This document shows positions 32,375 through 41,012 of a stretch of DNA of 64,000 nucleotides, piece after piece (within the stretch, counting starts at the first letter, position 1; each line of letters starts with the position of its first letter). Source of the DNA: Parvibaculum sp. GTDB lineage: Bacteria > Pseudomonadota > Alphaproteobacteria > Parvibaculales > Parvibaculaceae. The notes under the pieces are model-generated. The model was not told where the DNA came from. It saw only the letters and a list, made by a program, of their open reading frames with translations, and made no database searches. The stretch covers positions 558,001-622,000 of the forward strand of contig JAUSMV010000012.1 in assembly GCA_030645235.1 (NCBI GenBank), in the 5' to 3' direction. The position numbers and the translations under genes were made by a program.

Positions 32375-32440
32375 AATTTAGTGATAAAAAGGCAGGCTTG
32401 CAAGGGGGGCGGTGCAGAAATTTTTCGGGCAACGGGAGGG

Positions 32441-32719
32441 TTAGTCTTTCGGCTCGTCCGGTTTGATCGAGCGGAGCGGGGGTGCAGGCCGGAGCGGGGT
32501 CAAGTCGGGCGAGACTTCGCGGCGTAGCCCGTCATGCGCTTTGGCGGCTTTATCTTTTAGTGCGCGATCTCGTTTTTTCTCGGCCCCTGTCCGGCCAAAG
32601 CGCACTCGATTTGCAGCCGCTTGCGCTTCTTTTTCTCTCCGCGTGCGTTCTTTTTTGTCATCGCGCGCAATTTTTCGGAATTGGGCGATTTTTATTACTT
32701 TTTCGTCTTCAGAAACCAT
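32441..32719 (-). CDS. DUF4169 family protein
   Basis: A 92-residue very basic protein. The segment VIKIAQFRKIARDDKKERT, then REKEAQAAANRVRFGRTGAE and KKRDRALKDKAAKAHDGLRR, matches the small alphaproteobacterial DUF4169 family (VNLRRFRK, AEANRARFGR, LDGHR). It is probably a helical nucleic-acid-associated or cytosolic protein of unknown function. The ATG at 32719 is preferred to the frame extending to 32854, whose extra residues are not family-like. In many alphaproteobacteria it neighbours fumC and sspB; here an asmA gene lies between. Confidence 0.85.
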   Translation of the reverse strand: MVSEDEKVIKIAQFRKIARDDKKERTRREKEAQAAANRVRFGRTGAEKKRDRALKDKAAKAHDGLRREVSPDLTPLRPAPPLRSIKPDEPKD

Positions 32720-32907
32720 AATTTGCCCGCAAATCAGCGCCAGCTTGCCGCAAGATGCATTTGCGTTTCGGCCAGCTCCAAATCCTGCGATCAGATTAGG
32801 GCAAAGGGGCGGGATGCGAAACAGGCAGCGTGTCTGCAGCGTTGACTTACTCATCGGGTGGCCCGAGCTTCACGGGTGCCGCCTTTACGGACGGGCGGAG
32901 TGTTTTT

Positions 32908-35900
32908 TTGAATACGTTTCTTTCTTTTCTGGCAGGCTTTATCGCACTGGTTCTGGTGGTCGCATTGGCGGGGCCGACCTTTGTGGACTGGAACCAGTTT
33001 CGCGGCGAGTTTGAAGCGCAAGCCAAGAAGGTCACCGGACGCGATGTGACGATCGGCGGGGACATTAGCTTTGTTGTTTTGCCTGCACCGCATCTCACGC
33101 TCAACAATGTTTCGGTCGCCAATGTGGCGGGTGGCGAAAATCTGGACTTCCTGCGCGTTGGTCTTGTTGATGTTGAAGTGGCGCTGGCGCCTTTGCTGAG
33201 CGGCGAGATCCGCGCGACGAGCGTCAAGATCGCGCGGCCGCAGCTTCGCCTCGAAGTCAGCGATCGGGGCAATAACAATTGGAGTGATCTCATTTCGCTT
33301 GATCTGCTGCGTGAGAGTGGCTATTTCGCGCCCGCCTCGGTCAGTCTCGCTAAGGTGAGTTTTGAAGAAGGTACCATCACATTCCATGATCGCGGTGATG
33401 ACCGGCACTGGAAGGTCGAACATCTCAATGGTGATGTGACCGCGACCTCGCTTCTCGGACCGATGCGCGCTGAAATGTCATTGTCGGTTGATGGTATTCC
33501 GCTTGTCTTGCGTACCAATGTCGGGGACTTCTCCGGCGACCGGACGTTTAAGATCGTTACAGAAATTCAAACGCTCAATATGCCCGCCAAGATTTTGTTC
33601 TCCGGCATATCGACGAGCTTCTCGGCCGATGCGCGCATTGACGGTACGGCAAGCCTTGAGCTTGGCAGTATCAAAGTCGTGGAAGGCGAAACGCCGCGCG
33701 CGCCGCTGCGCATCGAAGCGCAGATTGTTTCCAGCGGCGATACCGCCACGATGCGTGATGTGATGGTGGCTATGGCGGGCACAACACTTAAAGGCACAGC
33801 GGAAGTCAGTTGGCGCAATCGTCCTAATTTCAAAATGCAACTGGCCGGAGAGGCGCTGACACTTGATCCGGTGCTTGATCGCTTTGCCGAATGGACCAAG
33901 GGCGATGGCGTGCCGCTGAACGGATTGGTCAACATGCCGCTGCCGAGTTGGATCGATGGCAGCGCAAGTATCAAAGTTGACGGGCTTTTATCGCGTGATG
34001 TGCTCATCAAAGATGCCAAGCTTGATCTTGCTTTGAAAGACGGCACCTTGTCGGTCAATCGTGCGCGCGGCGACATTGCGGGCGGCACGCGCGTTGAGTT
34101 GAGCGGCGCATTGGCGCAATCGCCTGTGCCGGAGTTCAAAGGCAGGCTTGCCGCGTCGAGCGACAATATTTCCGCTTTGGCTTTGTGGCTTCAGTCCTTG
34201 CGCTCTGAGCCTGTTGCCGCGCCTGCGTCGAAGGATGAAGCGGCTGCAAAAGATGCAAAGCCAAACGCCGTGACGCTGAAGCTTCCGCCGGTTAAAGCAG
34301 AATTGCCGAAGTCCGCCGGCGTCGCGCGCGCCTTCGCAGTTGCCGCCAATGTGTCTCTGAAGTCCGATGTGCTGGCCTTCAATGACATTCGTGCAGCCTA
34401 TGCCAAGAGCGCCGATCCGGCGCAGTTGAGCGGGGCGGTTGTACTTTCGACGGTTGCTGACAATCCACGTGTGAAGATTGATGCTGATCTCAAAGCGCAA
34501 AGCTTTGATGCAGACCCGATCCGTGCGCTTTGGGCGAAAGATGCGCGTCCCGACGCATTTCTCAAGGCGCATGACTTTGTACTTAAAGCAGAAGCCGGAC
34601 GTCTGACGATTGCGGGTGAAAATATTGCGGGTCTCATCGTTGATGCACAGATGACAGATGGCAAACTTACCCTTACCCGATTTGATGCAGCGTCCCTTGC
34701 AGGCGCCACTCTGAGCTTTACCGGTAATCTTGATGGCGTTACGGAAATGAAGCCCGATAAGCTGACAGGTTCGGTGAATGGCAGCATAAGCGCTGAGAAG
34801 GCGGGTAAGTTTTTCTCGATGGTTGGTTTTTCTGCCGCCGGTCTTGATGGTCCGGCTGATATCGGCGTTGCCTTCTCGTCCGGCCATGCTGATGACAGCG
34901 AAGACGCTGTCGATACTCTGACGCTCAAGGGCACGCTCAGTGAAAGCCGCGTGGACGCTGTGCTTAAGCGTCTTATCGGTAAGGGCGGTGATTCCGGTGC
35001 TATCAACCTGATTGCGAACGCTAATAATGCCGACGCGCGGGTGTTGCTCAGTCAATTGGGATTTCAGTCCGGTGAAAAATTGACGGGTGCGGGCAGCGTG
35101 TCATTGCAAATGAGCGGACCACTGGGCAAACCTTATGACGTGTCGATGCGCGTCAATGTTAATGAAGCCACATTAACGACCAAGGGCACGCTCAATGAGC
35201 CATTCGGCGCGCGCGATTTTGTCGGGCAGATCGAAGCTTCGGCATCGGGTGTGGATACTGTGATCGCGGCGCTTGGCATACCCGATTATCTCGGCGATTT
35301 TGTGAGGGCGCAGACGGCGGGTCCGGGTTTCGTCGGGTCTTCGAAAGTGACGCTTAATGCGGACGCGTTGAGTTTCAACGGGTTTGAAGTGGTGGCGGGC
35401 AATCTGCATCTTGCTGGTGATACGATTTTTGCCGACGCCAGAGACGGGCAGTTGCCGATGTTGACAGGCAAGATCGAAAGCAATCTGCTTGATCTCACGC
35501 CGCTCTTTGGAAAAGGTGCGAAAGATGGTTCGTCCTGGTCAGCGGCAGCGCTTGATATGTCGGACATGTCGCGCTTTGGTGGTAATCTCGATTTGAAAAT
35601 CGCTCGGCTCCAGATAGGCACGTTACGATTGGACGAGGCCAATATGCATGTGGCGCTGGCAGATGACGTGCTGTCTGTGACGCCGATGACAGCGAGGATG
35701 GCTGATGGAGCAGCGTCTTTCACCGTGCGGGTCGAAGGCGGCAAGAGCGGCGAGCCGGGGATCGGTCTCACCTATAAGGTGGACAATGCCGATTTTGCCA
35801 AGCTCAGTGCGCAGATTGCGGGTGCAGGTTTTGCTGCGGGTCGCGTCAGCGCAGAGATGCAGGCGGAAGCGCAAGGGCGCAGTTGGCTCGGCCTTGTCTC

Positions 35901-36459
35901 ATCAATCAATGGTGTCGGCAAGATCACAACCAAGGACGCGCGTCTCGCGCCGCTCAATGTGGCGGGTTACAGCAAGGCGCTTGAGGGCGCGACGTCGGTT
36001 GAGCAACTCGCGGCGCTGACGGATGATGTGCTGGCCAAGGGCGAAACAAAAGTGAGCGGGCTTGACGGCGACATATCCATGAAGGACGGGCTTGGTCACT
36101 TTACGCGAAGCGAACTTAAGCTCGACGGAGGTCAGGGAAACCTGACGGCGATGCTTGATGTGCCGCGTCTCTCTGTTGATAGCGAAATGCGCATTGGTCT
36201 TTCGTCACCCGCCGACGCGCCGGGCTTTTCGAATGTGGCATCGGGCAAGATCGGCGCGATCACGCGGCGTATTGATACGGCAGCGTTGCAGCAAAGTGCT
36301 TCCCGGCGGATCATTGCCAAGAGCATTGAGGATGCGGGACTGAAAGATATTCCTGATGTGCTGAGTGACCTCATCGGTGGCGGTGAAACCAAAGGTCCGT
36401 CACTGGCGGGAATTCCGGTGCCGTTGCAACGCCCGCAAGGACATAGCGCCGTTCAATAA
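32908..36459 (+). CDS. AsmA family protein
   Basis: A large protein of about 1183 residues with one N-terminal membrane anchor (FLSFLAGFIALVLVVALAG) followed directly by the AsmA hallmark FVDWNQFRGEFE. The rest is a long beta-rich periplasmic region with AsmA repeats such as LRLEVSDRGNNNWSDLI, and a C-terminal AsmA_2-type region (INGVGKITTKDARLAPLNVA). AsmA-like proteins are proposed to bridge inner and outer membranes and move phospholipid. TTG at 32908, with GGAG 7 bp upstream, puts the anchor at the N-terminus; the frame also extends to GTG 32830. It lies opposite to its neighbours and meets the RHH gene stop to stop with no gap. Confidence 0.92.
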   Translation: MNTFLSFLAGFIALVLVVALAGPTFVDWNQFRGEFEAQAKKVTGRDVTIGGDISFVVLPAPHLTLNNVSVANVAGGENLDFLRVGLVDVEVALAPLLSGEIRATSVKIARPQLRLEVSDRGNNNWSDLISLDLLRESGYFAPASVSLAKVSFEEGTITFHDRGDDRHWKVEHLNGDVTATSLLGPMRAEMSLSVDGIPLVLRTNVGDFSGDRTFKIVTEIQTLNMPAKILFSGISTSFSADARIDGTASLELGSIKVVEGETPRAPLRIEAQIVSSGDTATMRDVMVAMAGTTLKGTAEVSWRNRPNFKMQLAGEALTLDPVLDRFAEWTKGDGVPLNGLVNMPLPSWIDGSASIKVDGLLSRDVLIKDAKLDLALKDGTLSVNRARGDIAGGTRVELSGALAQSPVPEFKGRLAASSDNISALALWLQSLRSEPVAAPASKDEAAAKDAKPNAVTLKLPPVKAELPKSAGVARAFAVAANVSLKSDVLAFNDIRAAYAKSADPAQLSGAVVLSTVADNPRVKIDADLKAQSFDADPIRALWAKDARPDAFLKAHDFVLKAEAGRLTIAGENIAGLIVDAQMTDGKLTLTRFDAASLAGATLSFTGNLDGVTEMKPDKLTGSVNGSISAEKAGKFFSMVGFSAAGLDGPADIGVAFSSGHADDSEDAVDTLTLKGTLSESRVDAVLKRLIGKGGDSGAINLIANANNADARVLLSQLGFQSGEKLTGAGSVSLQMSGPLGKPYDVSMRVNVNEATLTTKGTLNEPFGARDFVGQIEASASGVDTVIAALGIPDYLGDFVRAQTAGPGFVGSSKVTLNADALSFNGFEVVAGNLHLAGDTIFADARDGQLPMLTGKIESNLLDLTPLFGKGAKDGSSWSAAALDMSDMSRFGGNLDLKIARLQIGTLRLDEANMHVALADDVLSVTPMTARMADGAASFTVRVEGGKSGEPGIGLTYKVDNADFAKLSAQIAGAGFAAGRVSAEMQAEAQGRSWLGLVSSINGVGKITTKDARLAPLNVAGYSKALEGATSVEQLAALTDDVLAKGETKVSGLDGDISMKDGLGHFTRSELKLDGGQGNLTAMLDVPRLSVDSEMRIGLSSPADAPGFSNVASGKIGAITRRIDTAALQQSASRRIIAKSIEDAGLKDIPDVLSDLIGGGETKGPSLAGIPVPLQRPQGHSAVQ

Positions 36460-36690
36460 TCAGGTGCAGACGGCTGATTTGTTTTTGAAATGGGCGAGCA
36501 CGAAGATGCGCACCGCGCCTGAAAGATTGCCGTCGGTGTCGCGCGTCTCGTCGATCTGACGCACGAGTTCGTTCACCGACACGTCGAGCGAGCACGCGAC
36601 TTCTTTCAGCGCGTCCCAAAAAGGTTGCTCCAGCGAAATGCTGGTGCGGTGGCCGGATATGCTGACGGATCGTTTGATCTCGGCGGGCAT
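36460..36690 (-). CDS. Ribbon-helix-helix domain protein
   Basis: A 76-residue protein of the RHH_4 type: KRSVSISGHRTSISLEQPFW (beta strand and turn), DALKEVACSLDVSVNELVRQ (helices), then NLSGAVRIFVLAHFKN. This is a predicted small DNA-binding or Arc-like dimeric protein; the target is unknown. It sits 4 bp after the fumC start side, oriented as the next gene downstream of fumC. Confidence 0.9.
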   Translation of the reverse strand: MPAEIKRSVSISGHRTSISLEQPFWDALKEVACSLDVSVNELVRQIDETRDTDGNLSGAVRIFVLAHFKNKSAVCT

Positions 36691-36694
36691 GGAT

Positions 36695-38086
36695 CTATTC
36701 CGGTGCGATCATCTTTTCGGGGCGGACGACGGCGTCGAATTCTTCGTTGGTGACATAACCACCGCCGACGGCTTCTTCGCGCAGTGTCGTGCCGTTTTTA
36801 TGCGCTGTCTTGGCGATCTTGGCGGCGTTGTCGTAGCCGATCTTCGGAGCCAAAGCTGTGACGAGCATCAGCGAGCGTTCGAGCGCGGCTTTGATATTGT
36901 CCTCGCGGGCCTCAATCCCCACCACGCAATTTTCGGTGAAGCTCACAGCGGCGTCGGCCATGAGGCGGACACTTTGCAGGAAGTTATAGGCCATGACGGG
37001 ATTGTAGACGTTCAACTCGAAGTGACCCTGCGAGCCCGCAAAGGTGAGCGCGGCGTTGTTGCCGAAAATCTGGATGCAGACCTGCGTCATGGCTTCGCAT
37101 TGGGTGGGGTTCACTTTGCCCGGCATGATGGAAGAGCCGGGTTCGTTTTCGGGCAGCGACAGTTCGCCAAGGCCCGAGCGCGGGCCCGAACCGAGCAGGC
37201 GGATGTCGTTGGCAATTTTGAAGAGCGAGGCGGCAACCGTGTTGATGGCGCCGTGGCTGAAGACCATCGCATCATGGGCGGCGAGTGCTTCAAACTTGTT
37301 GGGTGCCGTGGTGAAGGGGAGCTTGGTGATTGCCGCGATGCGTTCCGCTACCATTTCGGCAAAACCGATAGGTGCATTGAGACCTGTGCCGACGGCGGTG
37401 CCGCCCTGTGCGAGCTGCATCAAGGCGGGGAGTGTGAGTTCAATGCGGGCGATGCCGTTTTCGACCTGCTTGGTGTAGCCGGAAAATTCCTGACCGAGTG
37501 TCAGTGGCGTCGCGTCCTGCGTATGGGTGCGACCGATCTTGATGATCTTGGCCCATTGGTTCGCCTTGTCGTTCAGCGCGTTGCGAAGCATCTGGAGCGC
37601 GGGGAGGAGGCGGTGATGGATTTCCTCGGCGCAGGCGATGTGCATGGCAGTCGGGTAGGTGTCGTTCGACGACTGGCTCATGTTGACGTGATCGTTCGGG
37701 TGGACGGGTTTTTTGGAACCCATCTCGCCGCCGAGCATTTCGATGGCGCGGTTCGAAATCACTTCATTGGCGTTCATATTCGACTGCGTGCCCGAACCCG
37801 TCTGCCAGACGACGAGCGGGAAATGGGCATCAAGCTTGCCTTCGATGACTTCCTGCGCGGCTTTGACGATGGTGTCGGCAATGCCTTGGTCGAGGCGCCC
37901 CAGAGCGGCGTTGGTTTCAGCCGCGGCACGCTTCACGATGCCCAAAGCACGGACAACGGGGGCAGGCTGCTTTTCCCAGCCGATCTTGAAATTGCCGAGT
38001 GAGCGCTGCGCCTGAGCACCCCAATATTTGTCCGCATCGACTTCAATCGGGCCGAATGTATCGGTTTCTGTGCGGGTTTTGGTCAT
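36695..38086 (-). CDS. fumC: Class II fumarate hydratase FumC
   Basis: Fumarase of the TCA cycle (fumarate to L-malate), iron-independent tetrameric class. The 463-residue protein has [20 protein letters not shown] at the N-terminus, [14 protein letters not shown], the [11 protein letters not shown] segment, [20 protein letters not shown], and the superfamily signature [16 protein letters not shown] with the catalytic serine. It lies between sspB and the RHH gene on the same strand. Confidence 0.98.
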   Translation of the reverse strand: MTKTRTETDTFGPIEVDADKYWGAQAQRSLGNFKIGWEKQPAPVVRALGIVKRAAAETNAALGRLDQGIADTIVKAAQEVIEGKLDAHFPLVVWQTGSGTQSNMNANEVISNRAIEMLGGEMGSKKPVHPNDHVNMSQSSNDTYPTAMHIACAEEIHHRLLPALQMLRNALNDKANQWAKIIKIGRTHTQDATPLTLGQEFSGYTKQVENGIARIELTLPALMQLAQGGTAVGTGLNAPIGFAEMVAERIAAITKLPFTTAPNKFEALAAHDAMVFSHGAINTVAASLFKIANDIRLLGSGPRSGLGELSLPENEPGSSIMPGKVNPTQCEAMTQVCIQIFGNNAALTFAGSQGHFELNVYNPVMAYNFLQSVRLMADAAVSFTENCVVGIEAREDNIKAALERSLMLVTALAPKIGYDNAAKIAKTAHKNGTTLREEAVGGGYVTNEEFDAVVRPEKMIAPE

Positions 38087-38160
38087 GGGGCGGCGCTCCG
38101 TGCTGGCAATGGTGTTGCGCGGTCATTTAGCACGGGGGAGGGATCGGGGGAAGGCTTTGG

Positions 38161-38625
38161 CTATTTCTTGCGGAAAGCGTCGAGGCTGACGACGGCGCCG
38201 TCGGGTTTGGGTTCTGTGTCGGTTGACGCCGCGGACGCGGCAACAGGAGCGATCACGGGGGTGTCAGGCTTTTTGACCTCGAACTGGAGACCGAACTGGA
38301 CAGAGGGATCGAAAAAGGCATGGACGGCGGAATAGGGCACGACCAGCGTTTCAGGGATTTTGTTGAAGGTGAGATCGACCGAGAAGCCATCTTCGCGCAC
38401 GTCGAGGTTCCAGAATTGGTGCTGTAAAACGATGGTCATTTCTTCAGGATACTGGCTGCGCAATTTTTCGGAGACGCTGACGCCGGGGGCACCTGTGCGG
38501 AATGAAATGTAGAAGTGATGCTCGCCCGGCAGCCCTTTGGTTTTGGCGACTTCTAGCGCTTTGCGGATCACGCCGCGAAGCGCTTCCTGCGCCATTTCAT
38601 CGTAATGCATCTGGTCTTCGGCCAC
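38161..38625 (-). CDS. sspB: ClpXP adaptor protein SspB
   Basis: A 154-residue alphaproteobacterial SspB, which delivers ssrA-tagged and other substrates to ClpXP. It has the substrate-binding domain (MAQEALRGVIRKALEVAKTK; HHFYISFRTGAPGVSVSEKL; TIVLQHQFWNLDVREDGFSV) and, after a flexible Ala/Pro linker, the C-terminal ClpX-binding motif VVSLDAFRKK. The GTG start at 38625 is supported by AGGAG nine bases upstream. ssrA itself is about 1 kb away. Confidence 0.95.
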   Translation of the reverse strand: MAEDQMHYDEMAQEALRGVIRKALEVAKTKGLPGEHHFYISFRTGAPGVSVSEKLRSQYPEEMTIVLQHQFWNLDVREDGFSVDLTFNKIPETLVVPYSAVHAFFDPSVQFGLQFEVKKPDTPVIAPVAASAASTDTEPKPDGAVVSLDAFRKK

Positions 38626-38717
38626 GGCGTCTCACTCCTACGGATTGTCATTTATTTGGTGGGATTCAACCAGCCTTTGACGTCCGGGTCCATATTTCGT
38701 TGAAGACCCGAAGGTTG

Positions 38718-39419
38718 TCACACCGCCGCGCCCACCATAGCACCGATGCCGGCGGTGATCGCCATGGCAAGAGCGCCCCAGAAGGTCACGCGGGCTGTGG
38801 CTTTCCAGATATTGGCACCGCCCGCTTGGGCGCCGATGGCGCCAAGCAGGGCGAGAAAGGCCAGTGAAGCAGCCGCAACGACGATTACCAGATCGCTGCG
38901 CGGTGAAATCAGAACCATCGCGAGCGGCATGGCCGCCCCGACGGAGAAGGTGGCCGCAGAGGTCAGCGCCGCCTGAATGGGGCGGGCGGTTGAGATTTCG
39001 GAAATGCCAAGCTCATCATGTGCATGGGCGCCCAGCGCGTCCTTTGCCATCAATTGATCGGCGACCTGATGGGCAAGGTTGAGTTCGAGGCCGCGTTTGA
39101 CGTAAATCTGTGCCAATTCTTCGCGTTCCAGTGCGGGCTGGTTTGCCAATTCGTCCCGCTCGCGATTGAGGTCCGCCTGTTCGGTGTCCGATTGAGAGCT
39201 GACCGAGACATATTCACCCGCCGCCATGGACATGGCACCGGCCACCAACCCGGCCACGCCGGTGAGCAGGATATTGCCGGTCGTGGCGGAAGCGGCGGCG
39301 ACGCCGAGTATCAGACTCGCCGTTGAAACGATGCCGTCATTGGCACCAAGCACCGCGGCCCGCAACCAGCCGACGCGTGAAACAAGATGTCTTTCGGTAT
39401 GGACACGCAGACGGCTCAT
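38718..39419 (-). CDS. VIT1/CCC1-family iron/manganese transporter
   Basis: A 233-residue membrane protein of the vacuolar iron transporter family: an N-terminal cytosolic helix, GWLRAAVLGANDGIVSTASL, LVAGAMSMAAGEYVSVSSQSD (metal-binding helices), a cytosolic metal-binding loop rich in Glu (REELAQIYVKRGLELNLAHQ), then three more membrane spans. It would move Fe(II) or Mn(II) across the inner membrane. It starts about 40 bp downstream of ssrA on the same strand and is close to the ferric ABC genes, so an iron-homeostasis link is plausible. Confidence 0.92.
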   Translation of the reverse strand: MSRLRVHTERHLVSRVGWLRAAVLGANDGIVSTASLILGVAAASATTGNILLTGVAGLVAGAMSMAAGEYVSVSSQSDTEQADLNRERDELANQPALEREELAQIYVKRGLELNLAHQVADQLMAKDALGAHAHDELGISEISTARPIQAALTSAATFSVGAAMPLAMVLISPRSDLVIVVAAASLAFLALLGAIGAQAGGANIWKATARVTFWGALAMAITAGIGAMVGAAV

Positions 39420-39464
39420 GATATCGCCACGATCGCAAATCCCTCAATTCTGACGGGAAAATAA

Positions 39465-39780
39465 GTGGAGGTTTCTGTTGCCAGGTACCTCCGAACCCCG
39501 CCTTACCCTGCAAAGGGCAAGGACTTCAAGTGAAGCGCTAGCGCTGCTTACGCGGCGATCGCAACTTCTGCATAGTTGTCATTGGCAACTATCAAACGGC
39601 CCGCTAACGGCGGAACCATACCGGGCAAAAGAAAAGCTTTTACACCCTCGTCGATCCTAGTTCGCCCCCATTTGGATCTGCCATGACAGATGGAAAATGG
39701 TGGAGGCGCCGGGTACCGCCCCCGGGTCCGAATGGCTTATTCTGCAGTCCGTTTATCGCCATAGTCAGCCGAAGCTGACA
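39465..39780 (-). ncRNA. ssrA: tmRNA (ssrA), circularly permuted two-piece form
   Basis: Read on the minus strand, the acceptor piece comes first, with a T-arm-like segment and a 3' end CGCCTCCACCA (CCA ending at 39698). A 28-base intervening segment follows, then the coding piece starting GGGGGCGAACTAGGATCGAC at 39669. GGGGGC can pair with GCCTCC of the acceptor end. The tag reading frame at 39586-39548 encodes ANDNYAEVAIAA and a TAA stop. A hairpin (CTTGCCC / GGGTAAG) and a final GGAGGT / ACCTCC pair lie downstream. The permuted order with internal CCA is diagnostic of alphaproteobacterial tmRNA. Outer ends are approximate. It rescues stalled ribosomes, and tagged proteins go to ClpXP with SspB. 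Confidence 0.95.
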
Positions 39781-39785
39781 CCCTC

Positions 39786-39813
39786 TATATAGGCGGTCGG
39801 GCGCGGGAATCAA
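39786..39813 (-). promoter_or_regulatory. Likely ssrA promoter
   Basis: On the minus strand, TTGATT (39813-39808) and TATATA (39791-39786) are 16 bp apart, ending a few bases before the acceptor-RNA region. This spacing and position suit a housekeeping sigma promoter for ssrA. Confidence 0.6.
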
Positions 39814-39842
39814 AGGGCTGTGAGACCGTCACAAATCTATTT

Positions 39843-39857
39843 TGATAATCATTCTCA
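39843..39857 (+). promoter_or_regulatory. Fur-box-like site upstream of ferric ABC genes
   Basis: TGATAAT C ATTCTCA matches the 7-1-7 Fur consensus TGATAATnATTATCA at all but one of 14 defined positions. It is 62 bp before the ATG of the iron-binding protein gene, consistent with repression by a Fur-family regulator under iron sufficiency. No regulator gene is in the window. Confidence 0.7.
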
Positions 39858-39904
39858 TAATTGATAGGGTGCAGGCCCCACCACAAATGAGGACGTTTGC
39901 CCCC

Positions 39905-40939
39905 ATGTCGTTTTCCGGATTTTTCACCAGATCCCGCTTTTCAGTCGTGCTGATTGTCGGCGGGTTGTTTGCCGCGCCCGCTTATGCCGCCGATGAAATC
40001 AATATTTATACGACGCGCGAGCCCGGGCTGATTGAGCCTCTGATTGCGGCGTATAAAGACAAAACCGGCGTCGAGGTCAAAACCATTTTTATGAAAGACG
40101 GATTGTCTGAGCGCGTTCTGGCGGAAGGCAAAAATTCACCGGCTGATATTCTGATGGCGGTTGATTTCGGTGCGCTGGTGGATATGCGCGAGAAGGGCGT
40201 GACGCAAGCGGTTGCCTCTCCCGCCATCGAGGCGGCTGTGCCAAAGAATCTGCGTGACGACGCAGGCAACTGGTTCGGTCTTTCGATGCGTGCGCGTATT
40301 CTTTATGCGGCGAAGGACGAAGCTATTGAGAGCTTCACCTATGAAGCACTGGCGGATGAAAAGTACAAAGGTAAGGTCTGCATCCGCTCCGGCCAGCATC
40401 CCTATAACACCGCGCTTGTTGCGGCTTACATCGCGCATCACGGCGAAGCGAAAACAGAAAACTGGCTCAGGGGTGTTAAAGCCAATCTTGCCCGCACACC
40501 GGCAGGCGGCGACCGCGATGTCGCGCGCGACATTCTCGGCGGTATCTGCGACATCGGTATTGGCAATTCCTATTATGTCGGTCTGATGCGAAGCGGCAAA
40601 GGCAAGCCGGAACAGAAGGCGTGGGGCGAGGCGATCAACACGGTGTTGCCAACATTTGAAGGCGGCGGCACGCATGTGAACATTTCCGGCGCGGCAATTG
40701 CCAAACACGCACCGAATAAAGATGCGGCCGTTAAATTTCTCGAGTTTCTGGTCTCGGATGAAGGCCAGCTTCTCTATGCGCAAGAAAATTATGAGTATCC
40801 TGTGAAAGTGGGTGCGCATACCTCACCGCTTATTGAAGCCTTGGGGAAACTCACCGTTGATCCGCTGACGCTTGACGAGATTGCAACGCATCGCAAGCAG
40901 GCGAGCGAACTTATCGACAAAGTCGGATTTGACAGCTAA
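39905..40939 (+). CDS. Ferric iron ABC transporter, periplasmic binding protein (FbpA/FutA type)
   Basis: A protein of about 344 residues with a signal peptide (SRFSVVLIVGGLFAAPAYAAD) and an iron-binding-protein pattern: DEINIYTTREPGLIEPLIAAY, DGLSERVLAEGKNSPADILM, RARILYAAKDE and NSYYVGLMRSG with the iron-ligand tyrosines typical of this family. It binds Fe(III) in the periplasm for the permease encoded next. The start at 39905 is chosen from the signal peptide; an ATG at 39887 is possible. A Fur-like box precedes it and a strong terminator-like hairpin follows, which would make binding protein exceed permease. Confidence 0.92.
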   Translation: MSFSGFFTRSRFSVVLIVGGLFAAPAYAADEINIYTTREPGLIEPLIAAYKDKTGVEVKTIFMKDGLSERVLAEGKNSPADILMAVDFGALVDMREKGVTQAVASPAIEAAVPKNLRDDAGNWFGLSMRARILYAAKDEAIESFTYEALADEKYKGKVCIRSGQHPYNTALVAAYIAHHGEAKTENWLRGVKANLARTPAGGDRDVARDILGGICDIGIGNSYYVGLMRSGKGKPEQKAWGEAINTVLPTFEGGGTHVNISGAAIAKHAPNKDAAVKFLEFLVSDEGQLLYAQENYEYPVKVGAHTSPLIEALGKLTVDPLTLDEIATHRKQASELIDKVGFDS

Positions 40940-40943
40940 GGAC

Positions 40944-40978
40944 AGATGAGGCGCAGCGTAATCTGCGCCTCATCTTTT
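40944..40978 (+). terminator. Strong hairpin terminator/attenuator between binding protein and permease
   Basis: A perfect 13-bp inverted repeat (AGATGAGGCGCAG / CTGCGCCTCATCT) with a 6-base loop (CGTAAT) is followed by T residues. It lies between the two iron-transport genes and probably lowers permease expression or ends the binding-protein transcript. Confidence 0.85.
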
Positions 40979-41012
40979 GTGCCATCGGACGACACTTGAA
41001 ACACCGGAAAAA

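Noticed and set aside
33988-35055. 355-codon minus-strand frame opposite asmA
   Set aside because: Antisense to a convincing AsmA gene; no recognisable domain or start signal.
39842-39904. Longer N-terminus for the iron-binding protein
   Set aside because: It would translate the Fur-like box and precede the signal peptide with non-hydrophobic sequence; ATG 39905 fits better.
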